This document shows, in pieces, positions 9,702 through 17,937 of a stretch of 64,000 bases of DNA (its first letter is position 1; the number at the start of each line of letters is the position of its first letter). Source of the stretch: an uncultured Alistipes sp. (GTDB lineage Bacteria > Bacteroidota > Bacteroidia > Bacteroidales > Rikenellaceae); assembly GCA_910583985.1 (NCBI GenBank), contig CAJTYA010000007.1, positions 62,001-126,000 on the forward strand. The letters are read 5' to 3'. Position numbers and translations under genes: made by a program. The notes below the pieces were generated by a model. It did no database searches, was not told the origin of the DNA, and worked only from the letters and a program-made list of their open reading frames with translations.

Positions 9702-10586
9702 TTATCGGTCGAGGCCCACTTTGCAGACATGGCCTTCGGCCCTCTCCTGCTCGATTTTGGCCTTGCGGCTCTCGATGGTGCGGTACATGCCCTGACGGCG
9801 CATCGCCTCGTCGAAATCGACTTGGTGTCCGTCGAATTCGGGCCCGTCCACGCACGTGAAACGCGTCTTTCCGCCCACCGTCACGCGGCAGGCTCCGCAC
9901 ATGCCGGTGCCGTCGACCATCAACGTATTGAGGCTCACTACGGTCTTGATGCCGTAGCGGAGCGTCGTGGCGGCGACGAATTTCATCATGATCATCGGTC
10001 CGATGGCGATCACCTCGTCGTAATGCTTTCCCTGCCGGTCGATCAGATCGGCGATCAGGTCTGTCACCAGCCCGTGGAATCCGGCGCTGCCGTCGTCGGT
10101 GGCCACGTAGAGGTTACCGGCCACGGCCTGCATCCGCTCGGTGAAGATCAACGTATCCTTGTTCTTGGCCCCTACGATCACGTCGGCCTGCACGCCGTGC
10201 CCGGCCAGCCACTTGACCTGCGGATAGACCGGCGCGGTTCCCACGCCTCCGGCCACGAACAATATCTTTTTCGAGCGCAGCGACTCGACGGGCTCGTGCA
10301 CGAAATCGGACGGACGGCCCAGCGGACCGGCGAAATCGGCGAGGCTGTCGCCCACGGCCATTTCGCACAGCTTTTTCGTCGAATAACCGACCGTCTGCGT
10401 GACGATCGTCACCCAACCCTCCTCGGCGTCGTAGTCGGCGATGGTGAGCGGAATCCGCTCCCCCTTTTCGTCCAGCCGGACGATGATGAACTGTCCCGGC
10501 CGGGCCGAACGGGCCACCCGCGGAGCCTCGATATTCATCAGATAAATATTCGGCGCGAGCAGCTCTTTTTTCAAAATTCGATACAT
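9702..10586 (-). CDS. nfnA: NfnA-like NADH:ferredoxin-NADP oxidoreductase subunit
   Basis: A 294-residue protein of the ferredoxin-NADP reductase / dihydroorotate dehydrogenase electron-transfer family. The N-terminal half is an FAD domain (ARPGQFIIVRLDEKGERIPL at about 29-48). The middle is an NAD(P)-binding domain (FVAGGVGTAPVYPQ near 110). The C-terminal cysteines (GTGMCGACRVTVGG plus a later Cys in TRFTCVDGPEFDGH) form the [2Fe-2S] site that feeds the partner. Together with the downstream nfnB-like gene it matches NfnAB, which balances NADH, NADPH and reduced ferredoxin in anaerobes. No clear promoter lies in the 91 bases before it, so it may be transcribed with the DUF1573 gene. An alternative is a catabolic sulfide-dehydrogenase-type complex with the same subunits. 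Confidence 0.85.
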   Translation of the reverse strand: MYRILKKELLAPNIYLMNIEAPRVARSARPGQFIIVRLDEKGERIPLTIADYDAEEGWVTIVTQTVGYSTKKLCEMAVGDSLADFAGPLGRPSDFVHEPVESLRSKKILFVAGGVGTAPVYPQVKWLAGHGVQADVIVGAKNKDTLIFTERMQAVAGNLYVATDDGSAGFHGLVTDLIADLIDRQGKHYDEVIAIGPMIMMKFVAATTLRYGIKTVVSLNTLMVDGTGMCGACRVTVGGKTRFTCVDGPEFDGHQVDFDEAMRRQGMYRTIESRKAKIEQERAEGHVCKVGLDR

Positions 10587-10677
10587 CTTCTTGTCTCTTA
10601 TCTATTTGTCGTTTGGTCTCTCTTTCTCTCGGACCGGCCCCGCAGCATTTCCCGCCGCTCCGGACCGGCGGGCGCAC

Positions 10678-11772
10678 TCAGCGTCCCCCGGCGATGTTCG
10701 CCGCCAGACGGATCTCGCGCATGGGCCGCGACGGATCGTTGACGATGAGCACGATGCGATCCAGCAGGCGACCTTGCGGAGCGCCTTTCGTATCGAGCGT
10801 CACGACGAACGAGACCGACTCGCCCGGCGCGAGCGTCCGCGAGGCGTCGAGCGTCGTGGACATCCTCGGACCGGTCTTCATGTCGCGGATGGCCAACGGC
10901 TTGCCCCCGGCATTGGTCAGCGTAAATTCCTTTCGCAGCACTCCGCCCGCCTTCTGTACGCCGAAGCTGTAATACTGCGAGGAAAAGGACGCCCGCGGAG
11001 CTTCATCCGTCTCGGAGGCGGTCATCTGCGAAAAATCCTCGGTCGCGACGCCGGAAACGACGAAAGCGGTCGTATCGACCTTTCCGTCGATCATCAGCGC
11101 GAAACGGTCGCTCAACACGCCCCACACGTCGCTCTCGCGTAGGTCGTAACGCACCGTCAGCACGCCTTTCTCGCCCGGCGCCAACCGCTCGGCCGACAGA
11201 GCGACGTCGAAGTACGGCTTCCGGTCGCGGTAGACGACCGAAAGGGCGAGCGGCTGCGGCGAGTCGTTGTAGCACTCGACGGCCGATGCCTTGACCGTTC
11301 CCCTCGGCACGTAGCCCAGATTCACACGGCTGGCCGAAAGCAGCAGACCGCCGCAACGAACCGGATACATCTCGCCGAGCGACTGCGGACGGGGCGTCAC
11401 CTCGCCCGCGATGGTCAGCGTGTGCCGGATCTTCCCGCCGCCGCTGCAAACGACGATCTCCTTGCGGAACGCTCCGGGCCGGCCTTCGGGATGGTACGTG
11501 ACGCGAATCGTCCCTCGCTCGCCCGGACGCACCGGCTCCCTGTCGTAGCGGGGCGTCGTGCACCCGCAGGAGACTCGGACGTCCTCGATCACCAGCGGCA
11601 TCTTCCCGGCGTTGGTAAATTCGAAATCGTGCGAGACCGGTCCGTCCTCTTCGCGGATCGTCCCGAAATCGTGCACGGCTCCGGCAAATTCCAACGCCGG
11701 CAACTGTGCCGCTCCTTCGACAGCGAACAGGCCGCACGCCCATAGGGCGATCATCCATCCTCTCTTCTTCAT
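10678..11772 (-). CDS. secreted DUF1573-repeat protein
   Basis: A 364-residue exported protein with a Sec signal peptide (residues 1-22, MKKRGWMIALWACGLFAVEG). It contains two or three Ig-like DUF1573 units: residues about 25-125 (FAGAVHDFGTIREEDGPVSH, FEFTNAGKMPLVIEDVRVSC, GCTTP), about 140-240, and about 260-355 (YYSFGVQKAGGVLRKEFTLT, NAGGKPLAIRDM). DUF1573 proteins are common in Bacteroidota envelopes; the Ig-like beta-sandwich suggests binding or scaffolding, but the ligand is unknown. It has a strong promoter match just upstream and is followed after 91 bases by nfnA in the same direction. No functional link to NfnAB is obvious. Confidence 0.85.
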   Translation of the reverse strand: MKKRGWMIALWACGLFAVEGAAQLPALEFAGAVHDFGTIREEDGPVSHDFEFTNAGKMPLVIEDVRVSCGCTTPRYDREPVRPGERGTIRVTYHPEGRPGAFRKEIVVCSGGGKIRHTLTIAGEVTPRPQSLGEMYPVRCGGLLLSASRVNLGYVPRGTVKASAVECYNDSPQPLALSVVYRDRKPYFDVALSAERLAPGEKGVLTVRYDLRESDVWGVLSDRFALMIDGKVDTTAFVVSGVATEDFSQMTASETDEAPRASFSSQYYSFGVQKAGGVLRKEFTLTNAGGKPLAIRDMKTGPRMSTTLDASRTLAPGESVSFVVTLDTKGAPQGRLLDRIVLIVNDPSRPMREIRLAANIAGGR

Positions 11773-11788
11773 CCCTCTCTTCGCGTTA

Positions 11789-11821
11789 CAAAATTATGTA
11801 AACGTAATGAATATTCACAAA
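11789..11821 (-). promoter_or_regulatory. Bacteroidota-type promoter of the DUF1573 gene
   Basis: On the minus strand, TTTG (11821-11818), a 21-base spacer and TAATTTTG (11796-11789) fit the consensus exactly. The predicted transcription start near 11782 lies about 10 bases before the ATG. Confidence 0.65.
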
Positions 11822-11841
11822 TATTCGAAAATTTCAACACA

Positions 11842-12801
11842 TCAAAGCTCGAAACCCATATTTTTCAACACCCTCCGGTCCGTATCGATGTCCGATCCGG
11901 CGGTCGTCAGCAGATCGCCCACGATCGAGGCGCTCACCCCGCAGGCGAACAGACGGGCTTCGAGATGCTTGATGCGGTTGCGCCCCCCGGCCAGCCGGAT
12001 GTCGGCTTCGGGATGGACGATGCGCATCATGGCCATCGTGCGCAGCACCTCGCTGTCGGTCAGCGGCGGAAGATTTTCGAGCGGCGTGCCCGGAATCGGG
12101 TTGAGCACGTTCACCGGAATCGACACGGCCCCCGTGTCGCGCACAGCCAAGGCGAACTCGACGCGCTGTTCTTCGGTCTCGCCCATGCCGATGATGCCGC
12201 CGCAGCAGATCTCCAGCCCCGCCTCGCGCGCCCATGCGATGGTCCGGAGCTTCTGCTCGGTCGTATGGGTCGAACAGAGCGAGGGGAAGAACGAAGGCGC
12301 CGTCTCCAGATTGCAATGGTAGCGTCTCACGCCGCTCTCGCGGAGCCGTCGCAACTGCTCCCGATCCAGCAGGCCGAGCGAGGCGCACAGCGCGATGTCG
12401 GTTTCGGAAGCGATACGACGGTATATCGAGCAGATGCGCTCCGTCTCGCCCCCGGTCAGCGTCCGTCCGCTCGTCACGAGCGAAAAGCGCCGGACGCCCT
12501 TGTCCGCATGGTAGCGGGCCTCCTTGCGGGCGGTCTGCTCGTCGACCAGCGGATAGACGTCGATGGCGGTCTTATGGTATTTCGACTGGGCGCACCACTT
12601 GCAGTCCTCGCTGCAACGGCCGCTCCGGGCGTTCATGATCGAGCAGGTATCGAACCGTTTGCCCCGATAGCGGGTCCTGAGTCTTCCGGCCAGCGCACAG
12701 AGTTCGTCGTCGGACGTCGTGCGCATCAGTTCGAGCGTAGCATCGTAATCCAAACGGTAGCCCCCGGCCAGTTCTTGTTCCAGATCGTCGATTTTCATCA
12801 T
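11842..12801 (-). CDS. bioB: biotin synthase
   Basis: A 319-residue radical-SAM enzyme that inserts sulfur into dethiobiotin to make biotin. The [4Fe-4S]/SAM cysteines are Cys63, Cys67 and Cys70 in GRCSEDCKWCAQS. Conserved downstream blocks include YHCNLETA and GGIIGMGET, and the [2Fe-2S] arginine lies in LAGGRN. Length is normal. It is divergent from bioD, which makes its substrate, with a 67-base shared promoter region. The other biotin genes (bioA, bioF, bioC) are not in the window. The reading begins MMK; the second Met is an equally possible start. Confidence 0.95.
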   Translation of the reverse strand: MMKIDDLEQELAGGYRLDYDATLELMRTTSDDELCALAGRLRTRYRGKRFDTCSIMNARSGRCSEDCKWCAQSKYHKTAIDVYPLVDEQTARKEARYHADKGVRRFSLVTSGRTLTGGETERICSIYRRIASETDIALCASLGLLDREQLRRLRESGVRRYHCNLETAPSFFPSLCSTHTTEQKLRTIAWAREAGLEICCGGIIGMGETEEQRVEFALAVRDTGAVSIPVNVLNPIPGTPLENLPPLTDSEVLRTMAMMRIVHPEADIRLAGGRNRIKHLEARLFACGVSASIVGDLLTTAGSDIDTDRRVLKNMGFEL

Positions 12802-12809
12802 CGTTTTTA

Positions 12810-12841
12810 TTTGTATCCGTCGGACAAAGGTACTACTTTTG
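12810..12841 (+). promoter_or_regulatory. promoter of bioD
   Basis: TTTG at 12810-12813, a 20-base spacer and TACTTTTG at 12834-12841 match the consensus exactly, 27 bases before the bioD ATG. The element sits one base from the opposing bioB -7 element. Confidence 0.7.
12825..12832 (-). promoter_or_regulatory. -7 promoter element of bioB
   Basis: TACCTTTG on the minus strand matches TAnnTTTG and lies 23 bases before the bioB ATG, inside the spacer of the bioD promoter. No -33 element is clear on this strand. Confidence 0.55.
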
Positions 12842-12868
12842 AACCGAAATATTTTATTCCGCTCGTCT

Positions 12869-13534
12869 ATGAAAAAGGTCTATTTCGTCACGGGCATCGA
12901 CACCGATGCCGGCAAGAGCATCGTCACCGGCACGCTGGCGCGCGAATGGTCGGCGCGGGGACTGCGCGTCATCACCCAAAAGTTCGTCCAGACAGGGTGC
13001 CGGGGACTCTCCGAGGACATCGAAACCCACCGGCGGATCATGGGCTGCGGTCTGCTGCCCGAAGACCGGGACGGTACGACCTGCCCCGTCGTGTTCACCT
13101 ATCCGGCCTCGCCCCATCTGGCCGCCGCCCTCGACGGACGCGAGATAGACCTCGCTCTCGTAGCCGGAAGCACGGAAAAGCTGCTGCGCAAGTACGACAT
13201 CGTGCTGCTCGAAGGCGCCGGGGGGCTGTTCGTCCCGCTCCGGGGCCTCTACAACACGATCGACTACATCGCCGACCACCGCCTGCCCGTCATCCTCGTC
13301 ACCTCGCCCCGGTTAGGCAGCATCAACCACACGCTCCTGAGCCTCAAAGCCTGCCGCCACCGGGGCATCGAAGTGGCCAAAGTCGTCTACAACCTCTACC
13401 CACCCACCGGCGAACCGATCACGGGCGACACGCGGAATTACATCCTCACCTACCTCGACGCCTATCATCCGCAGACGGAATTCGTCGAAGTGACGGACCG
13501 TTACGAACTGCTCGGCGACCGGGAAGGACTCTGA
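12869..13534 (+). CDS. bioD: dethiobiotin synthetase
   Basis: A 221-residue ATP-dependent enzyme that closes the ureido ring of dethiobiotin from 7,8-diaminopelargonate and CO2. The P-loop GIDTDAGKS is at residues 9-17. KFVQTGC follows at about 46-52, and LLEGAGGLFVPL near 115 is the usual substrate/Mg site. The start at 12869 (MKKVYFVTG) places the P-loop at the family position; an upstream in-frame start would lie across the -7 promoter element. It is divergent from bioB, so both last steps of biotin synthesis are controlled from one short region. Confidence 0.93.
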   Translation: MKKVYFVTGIDTDAGKSIVTGTLAREWSARGLRVITQKFVQTGCRGLSEDIETHRRIMGCGLLPEDRDGTTCPVVFTYPASPHLAAALDGREIDLALVAGSTEKLLRKYDIVLLEGAGGLFVPLRGLYNTIDYIADHRLPVILVTSPRLGSINHTLLSLKACRHRGIEVAKVVYNLYPPTGEPITGDTRNYILTYLDAYHPQTEFVEVTDRYELLGDREGL

Positions 13535-13981
13535 GAGGCGGCATCCCCTCCGGGCGCATCGGAAGAGCAACCCCCTGCGGCATGTCCCTATTATATAAGG
13601 TCCCGGCCTGTCGGCCCCATACCGGAAAAGCGCGTACCGTCTCCGGGAGACCGTGCGGCCTGCCGCAGCGAGGCTGCTCGGACCCGAACAAACGCCCGGC
13701 TCTCCGATCGGAAGTTTTCGTCCGGCGGACAGCAACAAGCGGCCTGCAAGGCTTCCGTCCCGTCCATCGCGGATCGCCACCGCCTTTTTCCCTCATCTCA
13801 AACCGCCCTCTGTGGCCGCCGTTCCGTCGCCGAACGAAAAGGGCGCGGCCTCTCCGGCACCGCAAAGCCGAGCGGGACACACCACGGGAAAAAACTTTTT
13901 CCGTTCGTTTTTTCCTCTATTTTTCCTATCTTGTTATCAAAGAATCGAATCCCCTCGATCCTCCGACAAACAGATTCGGAT
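13535..13981. other. intergenic region, no gene recognised
   Basis: About 450 GC-rich bases after bioD. They become AT-rich in the last 80 bases before the next gene, where TATCTTGT near 13929 is a weak, one-mismatch -7 candidate. No supported gene or RNA. Confidence 0.35.
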
Positions 13982-14773
13982 ATGGAACGGAAAAACATCC
14001 CGCCGTCCCGGCAACGGACGGACGGCTCTCGAAAAACGAAACCTCGCGTCCGAAGCGTATCCTCCCTGCGAAAATTCGTATCCGGAGGCATTTTCCCGCT
14101 CGCACTCGGCATGATGCTCCTGTGCGGACCGTGGCCAGCCGCCGCACGACCGACCGGCAGCGTCCGTTTTTCGGATACGACCGTGCAACGACATTCCAAC
14201 GGCACGTCCGACGTGCTCTACATCGAAGGCGTCCCGTTTTTCATGGACCGCACGCCGCTGGATCGCTTCGACGGATACGCCGAATGGTTCGCCGACCTCG
14301 GCACGTCGTCGGACATCGAGGTACTCGGCGACATAAAGAATCCGGTTCCGGTTTCCGGACACAGGGACAAAAACTACGAGGCGATCTGGAAAATAACCGG
14401 CGATACGTTGTACCTGAGCGACATACGCTTCTCCGCATGGGAGCGGGAGGGCAGGGAAACCTTTCTGAAATTTCCCCACGACGAACAGTACCGGGCACTC
14501 GAACGGCTCACAGGCCTCGTTTTCCGTTTCGACGAAGGACCGATGAAAGCCCCTCCGGTCTCTCCGGCGGGCGTTCTCGCAGCCCGATGGTTCAACGGAA
14601 GCCTTCTCGTTCGTCCGGCCCGTAAAAGGCTGGGGCAAAGTTCGGAAACGGGTACTCCGCAACCGCTCTACCGCCTGACCTTCGAAAACGGGCGACGGGT
14701 GAAAACCGAGAAAATCGAAAGAAGAACGAGCACCGATTTTCCCGATCATCACGAAATGAAAAAACGACGATGA
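13982..14773 (+). CDS. secreted protein, unknown tandem family A, member 1
   Basis: A 263-residue protein I do not recognise. After a charged N-terminus, residues about 32-56 form a hydrophobic export or anchor segment (FVSGGIFPLALGMMLLCGPW). One family-A domain follows: DVLYIEGVPFFMDRTPLDRF near 85, DKNYEAIWKITGDTLYLSD near 130, ALERLTGLVF near 173, ARWFNGSLLVRP near 200 and LYRLTFENGR near 225. The same five blocks recur in the next three genes. Its stop codon overlaps the next start in an ATGA, so the two are translationally coupled. Function is unknown; an envelope location is likely. The start at 13982 is the best ATG with the export segment nearby, though a later start is possible. Confidence 0.75.
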   Translation: MERKNIPPSRQRTDGSRKTKPRVRSVSSLRKFVSGGIFPLALGMMLLCGPWPAAARPTGSVRFSDTTVQRHSNGTSDVLYIEGVPFFMDRTPLDRFDGYAEWFADLGTSSDIEVLGDIKNPVPVSGHRDKNYEAIWKITGDTLYLSDIRFSAWEREGRETFLKFPHDEQYRALERLTGLVFRFDEGPMKAPPVSPAGVLAARWFNGSLLVRPARKRLGQSSETGTPQPLYRLTFENGRRVKTEKIERRTSTDFPDHHEMKKRR

Positions 14774-16140
14774 AAAAACAGCTTTCGCTCCTCGGAATCC
14801 TTTCCGCGATGGTTCTGCTCGCCGAATGCGGCGGCGGCCACGGGCGGCCGGATGAACGCACCGGACAAGCCGACCCTACCGCCGAGACCGACCCGACGGC
14901 ATGCACCGAAACGATGCGGACGTCCGATGAAATGTACTGGAACGGAAAGCATTACTACATGAACGCCTCGCCGATGGAACGGTTCGACGGCTACATCGAA
15001 CTGTTCCACCGGCTGCCGGACCCGTTCTTCCGGGATCGGACCGGACAACGGGTCTGCCACAGCCGGCCGCTGGCTTTCGACAAGAACTATACGATCCGCT
15101 GGAAAATCGCGGACAGCATGCTGTACGTCGCAGGGTTCGATTTCTTCACCGTCGGCATATACGGCAGCAGGGCGTATTTCGATTCCGGGGAAGAACCCTT
15201 CGCCGAGCTCGAACGACTCACCGGCGAACGGTTCGACCGCACGTCCCCGGCCGCACGCATCCGCCCCCAGAGCCCCTACGGCGCAATGCCGGCCCGATGG
15301 TTCAGCGGCCGGCTCTGTCTGAAACCCTATCCCGACTGGGACTTCACGTCCTACAAGCAGTGGCAGGCGATGCCCGTTTACGAACTGACGTTCCGGGACG
15401 GGAAACTGCTCGGCGTCCGCGAGCGGACGGGGAAGATGGTCGTCGGAAAAGGGCACGACCGTTACCTGCGCGAAGACCCGGCCGCGTCGCTGCGACCGTC
15501 CGCCACAGACCCCGCACAGCCTCTGCCCGACACCGTGCCGCCCGAATCGGCCGTCCGGTCGCTCTATCCGCACGATGCGCCCGATCGGATCGCCCGCGTT
15601 CTGACATCCGACGAAATGCTCTGGGACGGACGATGGTACAACATGAGCCGGAGCCCGTTGCAGGGAGAGTTCCCGAAATTTACCGCCATTTACTCCGACC
15701 TTCCGGGGCCCGGCCGGAACAACTGGGAGAACGTGCCCCGTTACCCCGTCGTGCAGGACAAAGGTTTTTCGGCGCTGTGGCAGGTGGCCGACAGCTCGCT
15801 CTATCTGGTCGATCTGGATTTCTACACGCTCGAAGACCCGAAGAACGATCTGGAACTGTTCTGGGAACTCAACGTCGACGACCGGTTCCGAACGATCGAA
15901 AAACTCACCGGCCGACGGTTCGTCCGCGACGGCCTGCCCGCGGGCCTCGCACCCGGCAGCGACTACGGCGCCCTGCCGGCCACATGGTTCAGCGGCGCGA
16001 TATACATCAAAAAACGGCTCGACAAACGAAATCCGAAAGCCGATTACGGTCCGTGGAGAAGATACCCCGTCCGCAAGCTGACTTTCGAAAACGGGCGGCT
16101 GGCCCGGGTCGAGGAAGTCGACGGGACCATGATAGATTGA
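14770..16140 (+). CDS. two-domain lipoprotein-like protein, unknown family A, member 2
   Basis: A 456-residue protein with a signal peptide ending LLAECGGG, probably a lipoprotein signal, although Glu just before the Cys is atypical for a lipobox. Two tandem family-A domains follow: about residues 55-235 (DEMYWNGKHYYMNASPMERF, DKNYTIRWKI, ELERLTGERF, ARWFSGRLCLKP, VYELTFRDGK) and about 275-455 (DEMLWDGRWYNMSRSPL, DKGFSALWQVADSSLYLVD, IEKLTGRRF, ATWFSGAIYIKK, RKLTFENGR). The second copy has lost the FDGY motif after SPL. The internal duplication and ATGA coupling to the preceding gene indicate expansion by tandem duplication. Biochemical role unknown. Confidence 0.75.
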   Translation: MKKQLSLLGILSAMVLLAECGGGHGRPDERTGQADPTAETDPTACTETMRTSDEMYWNGKHYYMNASPMERFDGYIELFHRLPDPFFRDRTGQRVCHSRPLAFDKNYTIRWKIADSMLYVAGFDFFTVGIYGSRAYFDSGEEPFAELERLTGERFDRTSPAARIRPQSPYGAMPARWFSGRLCLKPYPDWDFTSYKQWQAMPVYELTFRDGKLLGVRERTGKMVVGKGHDRYLREDPAASLRPSATDPAQPLPDTVPPESAVRSLYPHDAPDRIARVLTSDEMLWDGRWYNMSRSPLQGEFPKFTAIYSDLPGPGRNNWENVPRYPVVQDKGFSALWQVADSSLYLVDLDFYTLEDPKNDLELFWELNVDDRFRTIEKLTGRRFVRDGLPAGLAPGSDYGALPATWFSGAIYIKKRLDKRNPKADYGPWRRYPVRKLTFENGRLARVEEVDGTMID

Positions 16141-16238
16141 TCCGTGCAAGCGACGGTTCCCCCCTCCATTATTTAGACAGAGATATTTCTTGAACTGAAT
16201 GTAACAGAATCCCATATTGCAATCTAACATACCCGCCC

Positions 16239-17024
16239 ATGAAAAAATGCAGAATCGGTCTTACCGCATCAGCATCCATAATTTTACTCTTGCACTACCC
16301 GATTTTCGGACAGTCCGGAGAGAGTCGCGGAGAACCGAAGGGGAAAGATTTCGTCGAGCGTCTATCCCGGACTTCGGACATGTTGTTTTACGATGCCAAC
16401 ACGTCTTGTCTGATGGACCGCTCGCCTCTGTCCGTATTCGATGGCTACTTGCTGGGGGCGAATCCGGATGAGCAGCAGTGGCATGTTCAGAGCGTTTCTC
16501 CCGGCTCCGGTCCCGTGTATTACGAAAAGAACTATTCCGCGACATGGAAAATTACCGGAGATACGCTTTATCTGGTCGATTTAAATCCTATTTTCGTCCC
16601 ATCCTGCGAGGAATCCGATTCTGTTAGGCAAGCATTATTCGCGGCCGTAAAGGAAGCGACCGGACTAAGGCTCGAAAACGACGCGAAACCGCTTGCCTCG
16701 ACATGGTTCAGCGGTCATCTTCGCATTAAACGGACGCGCATGGCGACCGAAAGTTATTTGGACTGGATCGACTCTCCTTTTTATGAAATCACGGTAGAAA
16801 AAGGTCGGATTACGGCAAGCCGGAGAGTCGGCATGCAGAAGCCATCGCCGGCCAGCGACCGGCTCAAAAAAAGGATGAAAACGGGCACTCGTCCCTCTTA
16901 TCATTGGAAACCCGACAAAAAAAATCGTAGTGAGCTCAGTTCGAAGCAACTTGGGGCAAACGATATTGTTGGCGGATCGAATGCTCGCGGAGATGTATAT
17001 CAATCGAACAATTATCGGGATTAA
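16239..17024 (+). CDS. secreted protein, unknown family A, member 3
   Basis: A 261-residue exported protein: signal peptide at residues 1-25 (MKKCRIGLTASASIILLLHY, ending IFGQS), then one family-A domain with DMLFYDANTSCLMDRSPLSV, EKNYSATWKITGDTLYLVD, AVKEATGLRL, ASTWFSGHLRIKR and FYEITVEKGR. A C-terminal extension of about 55 basic and polar residues is not shared with the other members. This gene and its flanks are visibly more AT-rich than the neighbours, suggesting a different history or recent exchange. Function unknown. Confidence 0.75.
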   Translation: MKKCRIGLTASASIILLLHYPIFGQSGESRGEPKGKDFVERLSRTSDMLFYDANTSCLMDRSPLSVFDGYLLGANPDEQQWHVQSVSPGSGPVYYEKNYSATWKITGDTLYLVDLNPIFVPSCEESDSVRQALFAAVKEATGLRLENDAKPLASTWFSGHLRIKRTRMATESYLDWIDSPFYEITVEKGRITASRRVGMQKPSPASDRLKKRMKTGTRPSYHWKPDKKNRSELSSKQLGANDIVGGSNARGDVYQSNNYRD

Positions 17025-17071
17025 AACCGGTCATCAGCAACGAAACCGAAGACGGGGGCAATCGGATAAGT

Positions 17072-17185
17072 ATGAATTTAGACAACCGAGAGACGGAAGA
17101 ATATTATGCCGCCATGCAGCATCCCGATTTTCAGAATTGTTCCTCCGAATATCGTCAAAAAGTATGGACGACATATCGATATTGA
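17072..17185 (+). CDS. possible small gene or coding remnant
   Basis: An ATG at 17072 opens a 37-residue frame (MNLDNRETEEYYAAMQHPDF then QNCSSEYRQKVWTTYRY). Its composition looks like real protein rather than GC-rich noise, and the frame stays open upstream to about 16934 in a different frame from the preceding gene's end. It could be a small independent protein, the tail of a frameshifted larger gene, or chance in AT-richer DNA. I do not recognise the family. Confidence 0.3.
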   Translation: MNLDNRETEEYYAAMQHPDFQNCSSEYRQKVWTTYRY

Positions 17186-17211
17186 AACAATAACTAAATA
17201 ACTTACGAACC

Positions 17212-17937
17212 ATGAAGCTCATCAATCGAACCGCCCTTACCGGCGCATTATGCCTGCTGCTGACAGCCTGCGGGTCTTCGCCCCGTCTGCAACCGGACTT
17301 TTTCGAAAAGAACGAAGCGCCGAAAATTTTTGCCTGCCGCACCAACGACATGTTCTTCATGGACGGGCAGCGGTATCTGCTCGACCGCTCGCCGCTGGCA
17401 GCCTTCGACGGGTACGAGAAAATCTACAAAGCACCGGGAACGACCATCGCGATGCGTCCGTTCGATGTTGTCCGGGCGGAAAAGGATTACATAACCTTCT
17501 GGGCCGTCTGCAACGGATCGCTCTACCTGTTCGATGCGGACTACGACCGGGATCGATGGAACCAACAGATACAATGGGGCGAAACGCCCCGCAAAAAAGA
17601 AGACCTGCTCGCCGCCGTAGAAAGAGCCACCGGCAGGAAATTCCGGAAAAACAGGAAGATCGCAGGATGCGTGCCCGACGGTTTTTCCGCCGCCGCAGAC
17701 AAAGCGATCCCGGCCCGTTGGGTAACGGGAACGCTGTATGCCAAACGGCCTTTTAAGACAGATCCCAATACATGGCTGAAACCGGACAGTCTCCAAGCAT
17801 GGATGCAGGCACCTTTCCTCGAACTGACTTTCGAAAAGGGAAAGCTCATAGCGACCGAAATACGGACGACACCGCCCATTACGTTCCCGGAGCCGCCGGC
17901 GAGGCCGGATGCGCTTTCCGATATTCCCGACCGATAA
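17212..17937 (+). CDS. lipoprotein, unknown family A, member 4
   Basis: A 241-residue predicted lipoprotein: MKLINRTALTGALCLLLTAC gives a clean lipobox (LTAC, Cys20). The family-A blocks are all present: DMFFMDGQRYLLDRSPLAAF, EKDYITFWAVCNGSLYLFD, AVERATGRKF, ARWVTGTLYAKR and FLELTFEKGK. It ends with a proline-rich tail. With the three genes before it, it forms a tandem array of envelope proteins of unknown function, divergent enough that the duplications are not recent. An array of immunity-like or ligand-binding lipoproteins is conceivable but unproven. Confidence 0.75.
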   Translation: MKLINRTALTGALCLLLTACGSSPRLQPDFFEKNEAPKIFACRTNDMFFMDGQRYLLDRSPLAAFDGYEKIYKAPGTTIAMRPFDVVRAEKDYITFWAVCNGSLYLFDADYDRDRWNQQIQWGETPRKKEDLLAAVERATGRKFRKNRKIAGCVPDGFSAAADKAIPARWVTGTLYAKRPFKTDPNTWLKPDSLQAWMQAPFLELTFEKGKLIATEIRTTPPITFPEPPARPDALSDIPDR

